DNA of 64,000 nt from J027 sp965215855 (GCA_965215855.1 CBDCER010000003.1:310001-374000), one strand, 5' to 3'; positions 34,760-43,668 are shown, counted from the first letter of the stretch. Translations and numbers: made by a program. Notes: generated from the sequence alone by a model not told the origin.

Positions 34760-35510
34760 TAAAGTACCAACCGGTAACGGTTGGTGGAACCCTACTGTTG
34801 CGGGGTAAGGGCAACAGCCTGACTGTAGTGACTGACTGACCGACGGGTAACCGTTGTCAGGGTAACCTGACTAAGCAAGCAGTGATGCTTGTCGAAGACA
34901 CCTCGCTCGACAAATGCTGTGAAATGTTGAAAAAAACGACGCACAGCGTCGGGCAGGCAAACCTTGAGGGAGGGAGGGAAACGAAAGGAAGGATACCGGC
35001 CAGCCTACACCAGCCCGAAGGGCATGAGAATGTCCAGTGTTAGCGTGCCCAAAAGTGTAGGTTTACCTGTCGTAACCCGTAACGACAGGTAAAAACTTGG
35101 CGTCGCCCTCGGGCAGGGTCACTCGCCAGGCGCGATAAACCTTGTCATATCGCGCAATGGCGGCCAACCCCACCACTCCGTCAACGCCCCCACCGTCGGC
35201 CTTCTGCACTGCGTTTGAAGCCCGACTACCCTGCTCTTGTACGCGCCGGGGGCCCCGCCGGTCGGCGGTGTCGCCAGCCAGGGCTGTCGCTATCCCACAC
35301 AGGCCGTGGGATGCCCCTCACCCAGCATCATACCGCTGGGTGGCACGTCCCCAACTCGGTCAACACGCAACCCCAACAACGCGGATACATCCAGGCGGCC
35401 AGCGATGAGAGCAATTGCGCCAGGAGCATCACACGCAGCGGGTTACGGTTGCCAGGTCGGGGGCGAGCAGGGTAGTCGGCCTTAAGGGCCGACGGTGGGC
35501 GCTCGCCTGC
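34760..35510 (+). ncRNA. Candidate large structured RNA (or origin-like region)
   Basis: A run of perfect short stems, several closed by GNRA tetraloops when read on the plus strand: ACCAACCG-GTAA-CGGTTGGT (34766-34785), ACGG-GTAA-CCGT (34843-34854), TCAGG-GTAA-CCTGA (34857-34870) and CAAGCA-GTGA-TGCTTG (34876-34891). Others: CTGTTGC/GCAACAG (34795-34817), CGACGC-ACA-GCGTCG (34937-34951), a 12-bp stem at 35062-35093, ATCCCAC/GTGGGAT (35292-35312) and CACCCAGC/GCTGGGTG (35319-35342). GNRA loops favour RNA over DNA. An origin of replication or transfer, also rich in hairpins, is the alternative. No known class is recognised. Confidence 0.35.
35185..35502. repeat. Imperfect long inverted repeat bounding 0.32 kb
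   Basis: The left arm (35185-35236) contains CCCACCGTCGGCC and CCGACTACCCTGCTC separated by a 20-nt insert; the right arm (35465-35502) has the complement of both with a short spacer. The region between contains smaller hairpins. It may be the closing stem of the structured RNA or the ends of a small element. Confidence 0.5.
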
Positions 35511-35758
35511 GGCTCGCAGAAAAGCGTCACGCTATACCAACCTAGCCCAACAATACGCCCGTCGCACCAGATGTGATGACGGTATACGCTCCTCAGCGTA
35601 GAGTAGATATTTCAACTATCGCTTGCTGTAAACAGCACAGGTGGGATTTGCAATGTGGAGAAGAAAAACTATATAGATTATGACCAGAGTGTTACATCAC
35701 CAACAGAGTACAACCACTATGATAAACACTCAAAACAGGGAAACCAATACAACATCAG

Positions 35759-36199
35759 CTAACGTTGCTGAAACACATCACCGCGTCTTTCAAGCACTGC
35801 GCCAACTGGAAAATGAGCCGCCACATCACACATAGTTTCAGCCTTAAACTCGGCTTCAACCCGCATGTCTGGCCCCATGATACGCTCCCACCCACCACGT
35901 CGGAGCATATCCTCAACTATATATGACATGTCTACCAATGTTCCGTCAAACTCAGCGACCTCAACCGTTGTGGTACTTTTTAACGTCATCACACCAGAAA
36001 GGCTGCGGGTACAACCACACGTGCTGTCGGGGCCTTCTCGTTCACCACTATCGCACTCTTCGGATAGTACAACGATTTCTCCCTCTGGTACAAAACAAAA
36101 GTCATTGTGGCGGTGTCCCTGTGTTTGTTGGGTCGCCACCAGGACTTTTAGAGGCCCCTCCGTTGTGAGGGCATTATGGCTTGATTGCTTGTCGTTCAT
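35759..36199 (-). CDS. Conserved-looking protein of unknown function
   Basis: A 146-residue acidic protein. The N-terminal half (LKVLVATQQTQGHRHNDFCF, EGEIVVLSEECDSGE, TCGCTRSLSG) has a pattern of Cys and His that suggests a metal site and recalls an uncharacterised family that I remember from actinobacteria. No function is known. It lies upstream of a toxin-antitoxin pair on the same strand and downstream of the hairpin region. Confidence 0.55.
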   Translation of the reverse strand: MNDKQSSHNALTTEGPLKVLVATQQTQGHRHNDFCFVPEGEIVVLSEECDSGEREGPDSTCGCTRSLSGVMTLKSTTTVEVAEFDGTLVDMSYIVEDMLRRGGWERIMGPDMRVEAEFKAETMCDVAAHFPVGAVLERRGDVFQQR

Positions 36200-36212
36200 T
36201 GTCGCCTTTCTG

Positions 36213-36515
36213 CTAAATTTTACCTGGTACTTGAGGTGGTTTTCTTTTCAATTCAATGCAAAAGTTTTCGCGGGTTCCAACAAAATGATTGGTAATTTCG
36301 TGGTTTGGATAATCAATCTCATACGCGGCGCGATAATCGGTTCGTCTAAAAACAATCCGCAGTGAATGCAGATACCTGAACTCGCCATGTAACCGCTTTC
36401 CTTTTTCAGGGTGTCTCGCCAGGGCAAAAAGCTCCTTTTTGATGTGTTTTTGAACGTGTTGAGGTACTTTACGAATGGATTTGCGGGCGGCGGGAGTGGT
36501 GACAAGTGTGTACAT
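36213..36515 (-). CDS. RelE/ParE-type toxin
   Basis: A 100-residue basic protein with the RelE-fold pattern: TTPAARKSIRKVPQHVQKHI, PEKGKRLHGEFRYLHSLRIV and YRAAYEIDYPN. Such toxins cut mRNA at the ribosome or inhibit gyrase; the sequence does not decide. It follows its putative antitoxin by 3 nt on the same strand, the usual antitoxin-first order. Confidence 0.8.
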   Translation of the reverse strand: MYTLVTTPAARKSIRKVPQHVQKHIKKELFALARHPEKGKRLHGEFRYLHSLRIVFRRTDYRAAYEIDYPNHEITNHFVGTRENFCIELKRKPPQVPGKI

Positions 36516-36518
36516 ACC

Positions 36519-36824
36519 TTATTCTGGAAACGCTTGTTCCAGCAGGAATTTCTGCCCCGCTGCACTTTGAGCAAGGCTCTGATTGATAATATTTTGGGCT
36601 TCTTTGTCTAACATCAGCCAAAGCGTGTCTTCTAATGCCGTATCGCTACTGATGAGTTTTTCAAGAGCATTCAGGTAGTTGTCATTGACTAAACGAGCCA
36701 TCACCTTGTTTTTGCGAGCAATGCGGAATTGAGCGTTGCGATAGTAAACCTGCTCCAATAGCTCTCCCATTTTCTGGCGTAAGTGCAAGGTAGCGATGGT
36801 GGTTTGGGTAGGGGAATTGTGCAT
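36519..36824 (-). CDS. Phd/YefM-like antitoxin
   Basis: A 101-residue protein. The N-terminal ~55 residues (HLRQKMGELLEQVYYRNAQF, VMARLVNDN) fit the Phd/YefM DNA-binding antitoxin fold and the rest is a helical toxin-binding tail. It lies directly before the RelE-type toxin. The upstream 230 bp is AT-rich with inverted repeats suited to autorepression. Confidence 0.7.
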   Translation of the reverse strand: MHNSPTQTTIATLHLRQKMGELLEQVYYRNAQFRIARKNKVMARLVNDNYLNALEKLISSDTALEDTLWLMLDKEAQNIINQSLAQSAAGQKFLLEQAFPE

Positions 36825-36999
36825 ACGATACGACTATGTAATAACTACTACAATTATTATATAACAACTATCATAGTTGTAAAGTAGCAAAATGAAATTA
36901 TTGAGCTGTTCTATCTGGTAGGCAAAATCAGGGGAAAAGCAGTTGTACGTTGTACTACTGGTGGCAGCTATCTCATCTGGCGCAACGGGTTTTTGCTAG

Positions 37000-37027
37000 T
37001 TGACAGGTCTATATAACGCTATATAAT
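37000..37027 (+). promoter_or_regulatory. Near-consensus sigma-A promoter with palindromic overlap
   Basis: TTGACA (37000-37005), 16-nt spacer, TATAAT (37022-37027). The spacer and downstream DNA contain GTCTATAT/ATATAGAC and ATGTTA/TAACAT inverted repeats, so a repressor may cover it. It drives the small genes from 37060 on. Confidence 0.65.
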
Positions 37028-37059
37028 GTTAAGTAACATCATATAGACATATATAACTT

Positions 37060-37270
37060 ATGTGTACGCCACACCACACACGCACTCCCCAAGAACAATA
37101 CCGCTTGCGCCAGGCCATGCTGTCCGAAGAATACCAGAACGAACCCGGCAGTATCCCACCTGACCAACTGACACCTGCCGCCATCCGGTCAGATTGTCAA
37201 TCACTACACCCCCTTTGCGTCACCTCTGCACTGGCGCAACCGTATCAAGCAATGGGTGGGCATCCGGTAA
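37060..37270 (+). pseudogene. Short gene, probably frameshifted near 37187
   Basis: The frame from ATG 37060 reads MCTPHHTRTPQEQYRLRQAM and stays protein-like until about AAIR. After that the +1 shifted frame looks natural (QIVNHYTPFASPLHWRNRIK, then QWVGIR and a TAA at 37268-37270), whereas the original frame is Cys/Pro-rich and runs into the next gene. One base lost or gained would explain it. It follows a strong promoter. No family is recognised. Confidence 0.35.
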
Positions 37271-37291
37271 GCCCCAACCAGAAAGGACGAC

Positions 37292-37645
37292 ATGACCCAT
37301 GTCACCCTGGAAAACTTGTATCAAGAAGCCCTGAAGCATTTCCCCTATGAACTGGACTTCACCAGTTGCACCCAGGGAGACTTCGAGCCGCATCAAGGGT
37401 GCATCGAATATAGTGAAGAATACACCTTCACGGCGGGCAAACTGTTCGATGAGAAGATCGTAGCAGGTGGCTGTATTGAGCTGCGCCGGGATAGCGGCGA
37501 CGATGCGCCTACCATCACCGGGTTCTTTGGTCTCTCGCGGGCTGGAGACTGGGAAAATGGGCAGTTGTTGCCGGAAACGGTGGCGGTGCAGGGCAGCTAC
37601 AATTTGACGACGAAAACCTGGGAACTATGGATTGACCGGTTTTGA
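37292..37645 (+). CDS. Hypothetical protein, promoter-proximal
   Basis: A 117-residue acidic protein (MTHVTLENLYQEALKHFPYE; C-terminus NLTTKTWELWIDRF). AAAGGACGAC lies directly before the ATG; an identical site precedes the gene at 47410. No family is recognised. It is likely part of the transcript from the 37000 promoter. Confidence 0.6.
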   Translation: MTHVTLENLYQEALKHFPYELDFTSCTQGDFEPHQGCIEYSEEYTFTAGKLFDEKIVAGGCIELRRDSGDDAPTITGFFGLSRAGDWENGQLLPETVAVQGSYNLTTKTWELWIDRF

Positions 37646-37751
37646 GCGTGAGGACATTTGCATAACCCATCAGAAGTAACCATAACACCATATATCAATA
37701 GCAGTCTGGGCGGAACTCATATCCACACCCCGTCCACTATGAAAGGAATTT

Positions 37752-38222
37752 ATGTGGAAACCCTACCAGCCATTTTATATCCCCTGTCGCCAGGCAACAT
37801 CTGAAGAATGCCGGGCACTGGAAGGCTATCTCATGCGAGATTTAGCCGCTCAACTGGATGCAGCACTGGAACAGGCAGGCGTGGATGAGAATTCGGACGA
37901 GCCTGTCACCGTCCGGGATGAAGACGGTAATGACCTGATTATGACGCACGAAATCGCCAGCCGCGAAGTGTTTTCGTTGACAATGGATAGTATCATCATC
38001 ATCTTCGACTGGCAATATTACCAAACCAGCAGCCTGATCCCACGTCATGACCCGTCCCAGCACTTTCCACGGGTGATGTGTGTATTCCGGTATGGCAAAC
38101 CAGATCAGGCCGAACTGTTTAGCTTTGAACATGATGGCACATTTCATCGCCTGGTCAATGAGTATCATCCTGAAAACATTCTTGCAGAGGGCGAATTTCA
38201 GGAAACGTCTCACCTGTTTTAA
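37752..38222 (+). CDS. Hypothetical acidic protein
   Basis: A 156-residue protein with a strand-rich middle (VFSLTMDSIIIIFDWQYYQT) and acidic ends. GAAAGGAA precedes the ATG. No family is recognised. It shares size and composition with its neighbours at 37292 and 38312, so the three may be accessory proteins of the mobile element. Confidence 0.6.
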   Translation: MWKPYQPFYIPCRQATSEECRALEGYLMRDLAAQLDAALEQAGVDENSDEPVTVRDEDGNDLIMTHEIASREVFSLTMDSIIIIFDWQYYQTSSLIPRHDPSQHFPRVMCVFRYGKPDQAELFSFEHDGTFHRLVNEYHPENILAEGEFQETSHLF

Positions 38223-38311
38223 CACGCAATTTGTTACTGTCCATCACGTAACAACCCCATCATGGTAATTTACCATCTCTATTTCGAGAACATGATTGAA
38301 GAAAGGAAAAT

Positions 38312-38722
38312 ATGAAACCATATATCAAATCTCAACAACAATTGCTGCAACACGCCATTCAAGAACTGGATTTTCAGCCCCACAAGGGACAAACCGATAC
38401 GTATTATTCCAGGCAACTTCAGGCCCAGCTGCACGTTGAGGAAGGGTACCTACAGTTTGAGTTTGAAGAAGCCCCGCCGGAACGGCCCGGTGGATACTCG
38501 CAACGCAGTCGTGGGTGTGAAGATTTGCTACGGCTGGTATCCAGCATGTATGATCTCACCGAGCTGAATTTGGGTTGGATGTACTGTTGTGCTGACCCCA
38601 GCATGATGGTGATCATGTCTACCCACTCGGTTAAAATCCTCTTTATGGAAAAAGGCACGCTGGGCGTGGCGAAGGTGACCGGGAATGAGCATGGCGCAGA
38701 AATGACAATCGTGGACTATTAG
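38312..38722 (+). CDS. Hypothetical protein
   Basis: A 136-residue protein with an alternating charged/aromatic pattern (LHVEEGYLQFEFEEAPPERP) and a C-terminal strand pair (HSVKILFMEKGTLGVAKVTG). GAAAGGAAA lies before the ATG. No family is recognised. Confidence 0.6.
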   Translation: MKPYIKSQQQLLQHAIQELDFQPHKGQTDTYYSRQLQAQLHVEEGYLQFEFEEAPPERPGGYSQRSRGCEDLLRLVSSMYDLTELNLGWMYCCADPSMMVIMSTHSVKILFMEKGTLGVAKVTGNEHGAEMTIVDY

Positions 38723-38837
38723 TCTGCCACAACAAGAACCTACTCAACGTGACCTATCGTGAAACAACCATTCCGCGACGGGTCACGTAACGACACCCGT
38801 AACGACAGTTTGCCACCTGTGTTACAGTATAAGAACC

Positions 38838-39086
38838 ATGCCAAAACCAACCATCATCAACGCCACCACCATGCAACAGAGGACCGGCCAGATATTGCGC
38901 CGGGCTTTTCAGGAAGGCGAACATTTCATTGTGACGCGGGCCGGGTATCCGGTGGTCGCCATCATCCCGGTGGGGGAGTATGAAACCAATTGTCACCAGG
39001 AGGCCAAGCACCATGAGCCAACGCCGCCGCGCCAAACGCCACGAACGTCTCGACCCGCCGCCCGCGATGCGGATGACACCCCGTGA
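38838..39086 (+). CDS. Phd-like antitoxin or repressor without a toxin partner
   Basis: An 82-residue protein whose first ~50 residues (TTMQQRTGQILRRAFQEGEH, FIVTRAGYPVVAIIPVGEYE) match the Phd/YefM antitoxin DNA-binding fold. The tail is Pro/Arg/His-rich and overlaps the start of the replication-relaxation gene in another frame. No toxin gene adjoins it, so it may act as a repressor of the downstream operon. Confidence 0.6.
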   Translation: MPKPTIINATTMQQRTGQILRRAFQEGEHFIVTRAGYPVVAIIPVGEYETNCHQEAKHHEPTPPRQTPRTSRPAARDADDTP

Positions 39087-39912
39087 TCTGGCGGTCATCG
39101 AAGCCGTTTATCAGTACCGCGTGCTGACCCAATCCCAGATTGAGCGTCTGCTGTTCACCGGGTTGAACCGCGAGGTCGCCCGGCGGCGCTTGTTTCTGCT
39201 ATATCACAATGGCTATCTAGAACGCCAATTCTTGCCCACCACCGGTGGACTGGTGACCAGTCCTGTTTTGTATCTGTTGGACAAACGCGGTGGGGAATAC
39301 CTGCTCCAGCGTAGCGGGCATACTGAAATTCGCTGGAAGGCGCGCGATAATCGTGTGGGCAACCTATACCTTGAACATTTGTTGAATATCAACACCTTCC
39401 GTATTGAAATCACGCTGGCGACCGCCCACTACCAGTGCCCACTTGAGGGATGGATTGACGATGCCATGCTGCACCAGGATTATGACAAGGTGCGCGTGCC
39501 TGGCGTCGGGCGTCCGGTAGCGGTCATTCCGGATGGATATTTCCGCATTCCGATGCCGGATAGTAAACCCATGCACTTTTTTCTTGAATTGGATCGTGGC
39601 ACAATGGACTTAGGACGCTTCAAGCAGAAAATGCAAGCCTACCAGGTCTACGCCCAGACGGGTCTGGCGTTGGCCCGTTTCAACACTAAAGGCTTCCGCG
39701 TGCTGACAGTAACCCTGGATGAAGCCCGGTTACACAACCTGCGAGCGGCGACTGCTGACGCGGGGGGCGCGAACCGCTTCTGGTTCGGGGTACTCCAAGA
39801 CCTGACTGCCGATAAGGTACTCAGCGAACCGGTGTGGGGGATTGCCGGACGGGCCCGTCCGGCCCGACTGCTGAACCCGGTCCAGCTTGCCCGCCCCGAT
39901 GAAAACCCGTAA
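39013..39912 (+). CDS. Replication-relaxation family protein
   Basis: A 299-residue protein from the ATG at 39013, chosen because AGGAGG lies ten nt upstream. Winged-helix N-terminus (DLAVIEAVYQYRVLTQSQIE, RLLFLYH-like segment, YLLDKRGGEYLLQ) and a C-terminal alpha/beta domain (FFLELDRGTMDLGRFKQKMQ) as in the Replic_Relax family known from actinobacterial and Chloroflexi plasmids and ICEs, where it is needed for replication or relaxosome function. It starts within the 3' end of the Phd-like gene and is followed by a conjugation-type ATPase. Confidence 0.8.
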   Translation: MSQRRRAKRHERLDPPPAMRMTPRDLAVIEAVYQYRVLTQSQIERLLFTGLNREVARRRLFLLYHNGYLERQFLPTTGGLVTSPVLYLLDKRGGEYLLQRSGHTEIRWKARDNRVGNLYLEHLLNINTFRIEITLATAHYQCPLEGWIDDAMLHQDYDKVRVPGVGRPVAVIPDGYFRIPMPDSKPMHFFLELDRGTMDLGRFKQKMQAYQVYAQTGLALARFNTKGFRVLTVTLDEARLHNLRAATADAGGANRFWFGVLQDLTADKVLSEPVWGIAGRARPARLLNPVQLARPDENP

Positions 39913-39950
39913 CATAGGAACTAACCTAGCCCGGTGCCCAGGAGGCAGTC

Positions 39951-42257
39951 ATGCGTGGCAATTCCTTTTATGGGGCACCCCTTTACATCTTCAGAGCCAG
40001 CCCTGACCGGCGCTTCGACGCGGGGCAAGCCCGCTATCTTATCAACAGTCTGTTGGCGTTGGGGCCAATCGCCTTCCAGGTTGTGGCTCGTCCGCAGGGC
40101 ATCCGCTGGCAGGTGTTGGATCTCTCCGGCAGACGCCGGGCCTTATCGACCCTCAAAACGCCGCAAGTCGCAGTCAAGACGGTACGCTATGGTTCCGGCC
40201 AACCCAAAACCTATCCCTTCTACCGCGCCAAACTCAGCTACACCACGACCCATATCGCTGAAAACCCCTTGCCATATATTGAGGATTGCCGGGCCGAGAG
40301 CGATCCTTTGTTACCATTGGCGCAGAGTTTGAGTTACCTGCGCGAGGGCGAGGAAGTCCGTTACACAGTATTGGTTGAGCGATCACACAAACCATTCTGG
40401 TATCAGGGCATAGCCGTGGCCGATGAATTGCTACATGGCGATCCCTTTGAACGTCACCTGAACACCTACCAGCAGGTCATCCGCCACAAACGCAACCAAC
40501 CCTGGTATATGAGTGTGGTGGCGCTGGATGTAGACAGCCCGGAGGCCTGGCGGTCCGACGAACTGCGCCAGACCCTGGACTTCCAGTTGAGCGGTGCCTT
40601 TGACCGTTATCAACCCAACCATCCGCCCAATAGCTTGCGAGCGCGGGGGTATCCGCGTCTGGTCAGGGTCCATGACCGGGGGATTGACCAGCGCACGACC
40701 ATGATTGGCTGGTACGCTCGCGGTCAAGTGGAGGAGAAGGTCACGGACTGGTGGACGGATCACTGGCTGTATCTGACGGTCAGCGAACTCGCCAGCTTGT
40801 GGCATCTACCGCATAAGGATTTTGTGGACACGAATGTCTGGTGGGCCGAAACTCAACCGGCTTTGCCGCGTCCGGTGGCTCGCAACCCGGAAGGTGTGGT
40901 GCTGGGACAAGGTGTTTACCAGGATGAACGGGTAGCAGCCCGTCTGCACCCCCGTGACCGCGATACCCATAGTGTGGTGGTCGGGCGTACCGGGGGTGGC
41001 AAGAGTACCTGGCTGCACCAACAGATTCACCAGGACATCGCTAATGGAGAAGGGGTGTTCGTGGTGGATCCGCACGGCCCGTTGGTCCGCAGTATCCTGC
41101 AATGCAGCATCCCGCCCGAACGTGAAGACGACGTGGTGGTGTTGGATTTGAAACAGATCGATTATCCCATCCCGCTCAACCTGTTCGCGGGTGCCCAGAC
41201 CTACGCGGCGGTGGGCCGCGTGGTGGACATCATCGAGCGCGTGTATAGCACCAGCGGCGTACAGATTGACAAGTTCCTGCGGGCCGGTATCCGGGCCTTG
41301 CAGCACCAACCTCAGGCCACTATGGTCGATTTGTTCTTACTATTCACGGACGCGCCGTACCGGGAAAAGATATTGAGCCAGGTCACTGACCGTGACACCT
41401 ATCACACCCTCTACGATGATTACGACCGGGCCGGGCCAGCCGCCCAGCGCAAAATCCATGCACCCATTTTCAACCGCATCAGTCCTTTCTACGCCAACCC
41501 GACGCTCTATCCCAGCCTGTGTCACCCGCACCGTATTCCTTTGCAGGACTGGATTGATGCCAGGAAGATTGTGCTGGTCTCGTTGGAGAGCAACCGCGAG
41601 CAAGTCCCTGGCAACGAACGCAATCTGGTGGGAGCCTTGCTCATCTCGCTTCTGCAGATGGTCGGGATGCGACCGGGCCGCCCCGCCGTGCCATGCTACA
41701 TTTACATTGATGAAGTCCAGCATTTCGTGACCTCGGCCCTGGAGACAGTCTTCTCTGAGGCCCGCAAATACAACCTGTCGATGACCGTTGCCCACCAGCA
41801 TTTCGGCCAACTCAGCCCGGAGGTCTTACAGGGCATCCTGGGCAATGTGGGCACGATCATCACCTTCCCGACCAATACCGATGATGCCAACAAGCTAGCC
41901 CCGCACCTGCAACCCCAGTTCACGTCGTCTGATCTGGTCAAGCTCAACCGCTTCCAGGCGGCGGTCAAGATGCAGTACCAGGGTGAGAGCCAGGATGCCT
42001 TCCTGATCCATGGTGAGCCGCCACTACCAGTACCACCTGACGGCGAATTGCGCGAGAAGCTCATCCGGATACGCTCGATAGAGCGATACACACCTCTCAG
42101 CCGAAAAGCGGTCATGGAGTGGTTGCAGACGCGCTATCCTGATCCGGTCCACGCCGCCGCGGTGACCGCCAGTAAGAAAGCGGCTGCTGCTGCCGCTGAG
42201 GCCGCCGCCAGCGATGGCACTCCTGATGATCTAGATTACGAGGAATTCACCGGATGA
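39951..42257 (+). CDS. Conjugation-type (VirD4/TraM-like) ATPase
   Basis: A 768-residue protein, AGGAGG before the ATG. The N-terminal ~310 residues are unrecognised. Then a P-loop ATPase of the coupling-protein type: VVVGRTGGGKSTWL (Walker A, ~residue 345), GVFVVDPHGPLVRSIL, and YIYIDEVQHFVT (Walker B, ~residue 590), followed by SEARKYNLSMTVAHQHFGQL. Such enzymes bring relaxase-bound DNA to a secretion channel. The C-terminal tail is Ala-rich. It is the best evidence in the window for conjugative transfer; no relaxase or channel gene is seen. Confidence 0.8.
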   Translation: MRGNSFYGAPLYIFRASPDRRFDAGQARYLINSLLALGPIAFQVVARPQGIRWQVLDLSGRRRALSTLKTPQVAVKTVRYGSGQPKTYPFYRAKLSYTTTHIAENPLPYIEDCRAESDPLLPLAQSLSYLREGEEVRYTVLVERSHKPFWYQGIAVADELLHGDPFERHLNTYQQVIRHKRNQPWYMSVVALDVDSPEAWRSDELRQTLDFQLSGAFDRYQPNHPPNSLRARGYPRLVRVHDRGIDQRTTMIGWYARGQVEEKVTDWWTDHWLYLTVSELASLWHLPHKDFVDTNVWWAETQPALPRPVARNPEGVVLGQGVYQDERVAARLHPRDRDTHSVVVGRTGGGKSTWLHQQIHQDIANGEGVFVVDPHGPLVRSILQCSIPPEREDDVVVLDLKQIDYPIPLNLFAGAQTYAAVGRVVDIIERVYSTSGVQIDKFLRAGIRALQHQPQATMVDLFLLFTDAPYREKILSQVTDRDTYHTLYDDYDRAGPAAQRKIHAPIFNRISPFYANPTLYPSLCHPHRIPLQDWIDARKIVLVSLESNREQVPGNERNLVGALLISLLQMVGMRPGRPAVPCYIYIDEVQHFVTSALETVFSEARKYNLSMTVAHQHFGQLSPEVLQGILGNVGTIITFPTNTDDANKLAPHLQPQFTSSDLVKLNRFQAAVKMQYQGESQDAFLIHGEPPLPVPPDGELREKLIRIRSIERYTPLSRKAVMEWLQTRYPDPVHAAAVTASKKAAAAAAEAAASDGTPDDLDYEEFTG

Positions 42258-42294
42258 GCGGGCGAAGAGCCGGTGTTAGCGACTCAGTGTAGAC

Positions 42295-42816
42295 TTACCA
42301 ATCATCCAGTGACAGGCTATCTTGGGGAAAGTCCAGGGCCGGGTCATCCAGGTTCAGGCCCTCCATGACATTTCCCCGGAACCAGCCGTAGGGTTGGGTT
42401 AGAGTCCGGGCAGTGGCGACTGTGATGCCCAGCCCGGCCAGGTTGAGGATGGTCAGGATAAAAGGGGAGAATACTGGTACCATCAGGTTCAAGACCAGGA
42501 GTGGTGTCAACGTCAGAACTGCCACCCCGCCCAAAATCCGTACCGGCGTGGTGTTGGTAGCGATACCGATCCGCTGCTCCAGCAAAAAGAGGGCATGTTC
42601 ATAGGCATTTGTCCACCGGCTCATAGGAGCCGCCCCGAAGAGCCGGGGTTGGGGCGTGACCAGCCACAGTGTGACGCGGTAAATGGCATAACCAATGGCA
42701 GCGATAGTCAGCAAGCCCATCGCCAATATCAGCAGTAGTACCATCAGAAACATGATACCGAAAACACATCCTGCACATCCAGCAATGCTCACGCCGCCCT
42801 GGCTCGCGTAGGCCAT
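42295..42816 (-). CDS. Membrane protein, small multi-gene operon
   Basis: A 173-residue protein from the ATG at 42816 (an upstream in-frame start would overlap the preceding gene by 50 nt). Two N-terminal helices (GIMFLMVLLLILAMGLLTIA) and two more near residues 100-140 (VAVLTLTPLLVLNLMVPV). It follows the other three genes of a minus-strand operon (44133-42295) convergent to the ATPase. No family is recognised; possibly a transfer or host-modifying membrane component. Confidence 0.6.
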   Translation of the reverse strand: MAYASQGGVSIAGCAGCVFGIMFLMVLLLILAMGLLTIAAIGYAIYRVTLWLVTPQPRLFGAAPMSRWTNAYEHALFLLEQRIGIATNTTPVRILGGVAVLTLTPLLVLNLMVPVFSPFILTILNLAGLGITVATARTLTQPYGWFRGNVMEGLNLDDPALDFPQDSLSLDDW

Positions 42817-42820
42817 GCGC

Positions 42821-43309
42821 TCAACTCCAGAGATTGACCCACCACAACTTGAGGCGGGTAGATTTCTCAATGTAGGCTAAACGTCGTTCCAGCGCCATAC
42901 CATGCGTTGCGCCAACGAACACTACCCAATCGGCCTCTTTGGGCATCTTGCCGATGTAACGGCCATAGTAAAAATGCAGCAGCAGCCAGGCCCCTAGCAG
43001 CGAAAAGATGGCGGCAGATGTCTGGTCCAGCCCGGCCGATGACCACAAGTAATAACTTATACCGGTCCAGATCAGGGCGCTAGCCCCAGGCAGGATCCAA
43101 AGCCAGAAACGGATAGCGACTCGTTCCAAGCCATGGTCAATGACCCAGTGCCGCACTGGGTAGCTGCGGGCCAAGGTCAGCAAGAGCCAGGCCAGGAACC
43201 AATGCCAGGCCACTGTCAGTACGATTGCGGCAATAATGACGAGAATAAGGATTACAACAGCAACAAATGTAATGATACCGACCAATAGACCGAGTGCCTC
43301 GTCACTCAT
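42821..43309 (-). CDS. Membrane protein with three or four helices
   Basis: A 162-residue protein with helices GIITFVAVVILILVIIAAIV, AWHWFLAWLLLTL and IFSLLGAWLLLHFYYG. The start overlaps the end of the upstream gene by 8 nt. The C-terminus is charged. No family is recognised. Confidence 0.6.
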   Translation of the reverse strand: MSDEALGLLVGIITFVAVVILILVIIAAIVLTVAWHWFLAWLLLTLARSYPVRHWVIDHGLERVAIRFWLWILPGASALIWTGISYYLWSSAGLDQTSAAIFSLLGAWLLLHFYYGRYIGKMPKEADWVVFVGATHGMALERRLAYIEKSTRLKLWWVNLWS

Positions 43310-43664
43310 GATGTTCTTCCTCCATTGGATCTGCCTGGGTGTCGGTATGGGGCGTTTTCACAATTTCACCCTCAATAACGTTTTCATCATCACTGGTTTC
43401 ACTCAGCCCGAACTGCCGGTAGAGTGCCGCCCGGCTCATATCCGTCAGGGTCTCGGTGGTATCGTGCAGAGACGCCAGGGCATGGGCAAAGATCCCGGCG
43501 ATATGCGGGTTGTGAACATCTACCGTATCGGCCAGTGCCCGTAGTTGTAACCCGGTCTGGTAGGCCCGCGCTTCCCATTGCTGGCGCTGCTGTCGGACAA
43601 GCTGGTCAACCAGGCGACGACGCTCATCGTGTTCATCTGATGATTTGAGTGAGTGTGTTTTCAT
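43302..43664 (-). CDS. Small helical cytoplasmic protein
   Basis: A 120-residue protein from the ATG at 43664 (MKTHSLKSSDEHDERRRLV). Helical, charged N-terminal half and an acidic tail (EETH... MEEEHHE). Overlaps the next gene by 8 nt and lies 4 nt after the gene at 43669, so it is translationally linked. Function unknown. Confidence 0.55.
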   Translation of the reverse strand: MKTHSLKSSDEHDERRRLVDQLVRQQRQQWEARAYQTGLQLRALADTVDVHNPHIAGIFAHALASLHDTTETLTDMSRAALYRQFGLSETSDDENVIEGEIVKTPHTDTQADPMEEEHHE

Positions 43665-43668
43665 TTCA

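Larger units (their letters stand above)
34729..35758. other. Non-coding, hairpin-rich segment
   Basis: No convincing gene in 1 kb although GC-rich open frames exist on the plus strand. The sequence is a chain of inverted repeats (see the ncRNA and repeat entries). Confidence 0.6.

Noticed and set aside
35142..35485. Overlapping plus-strand frames of 80-90 residues
   Set aside because: GC-rich, low-complexity readings of the hairpin region; three overlapping frames and no ribosome binding site.
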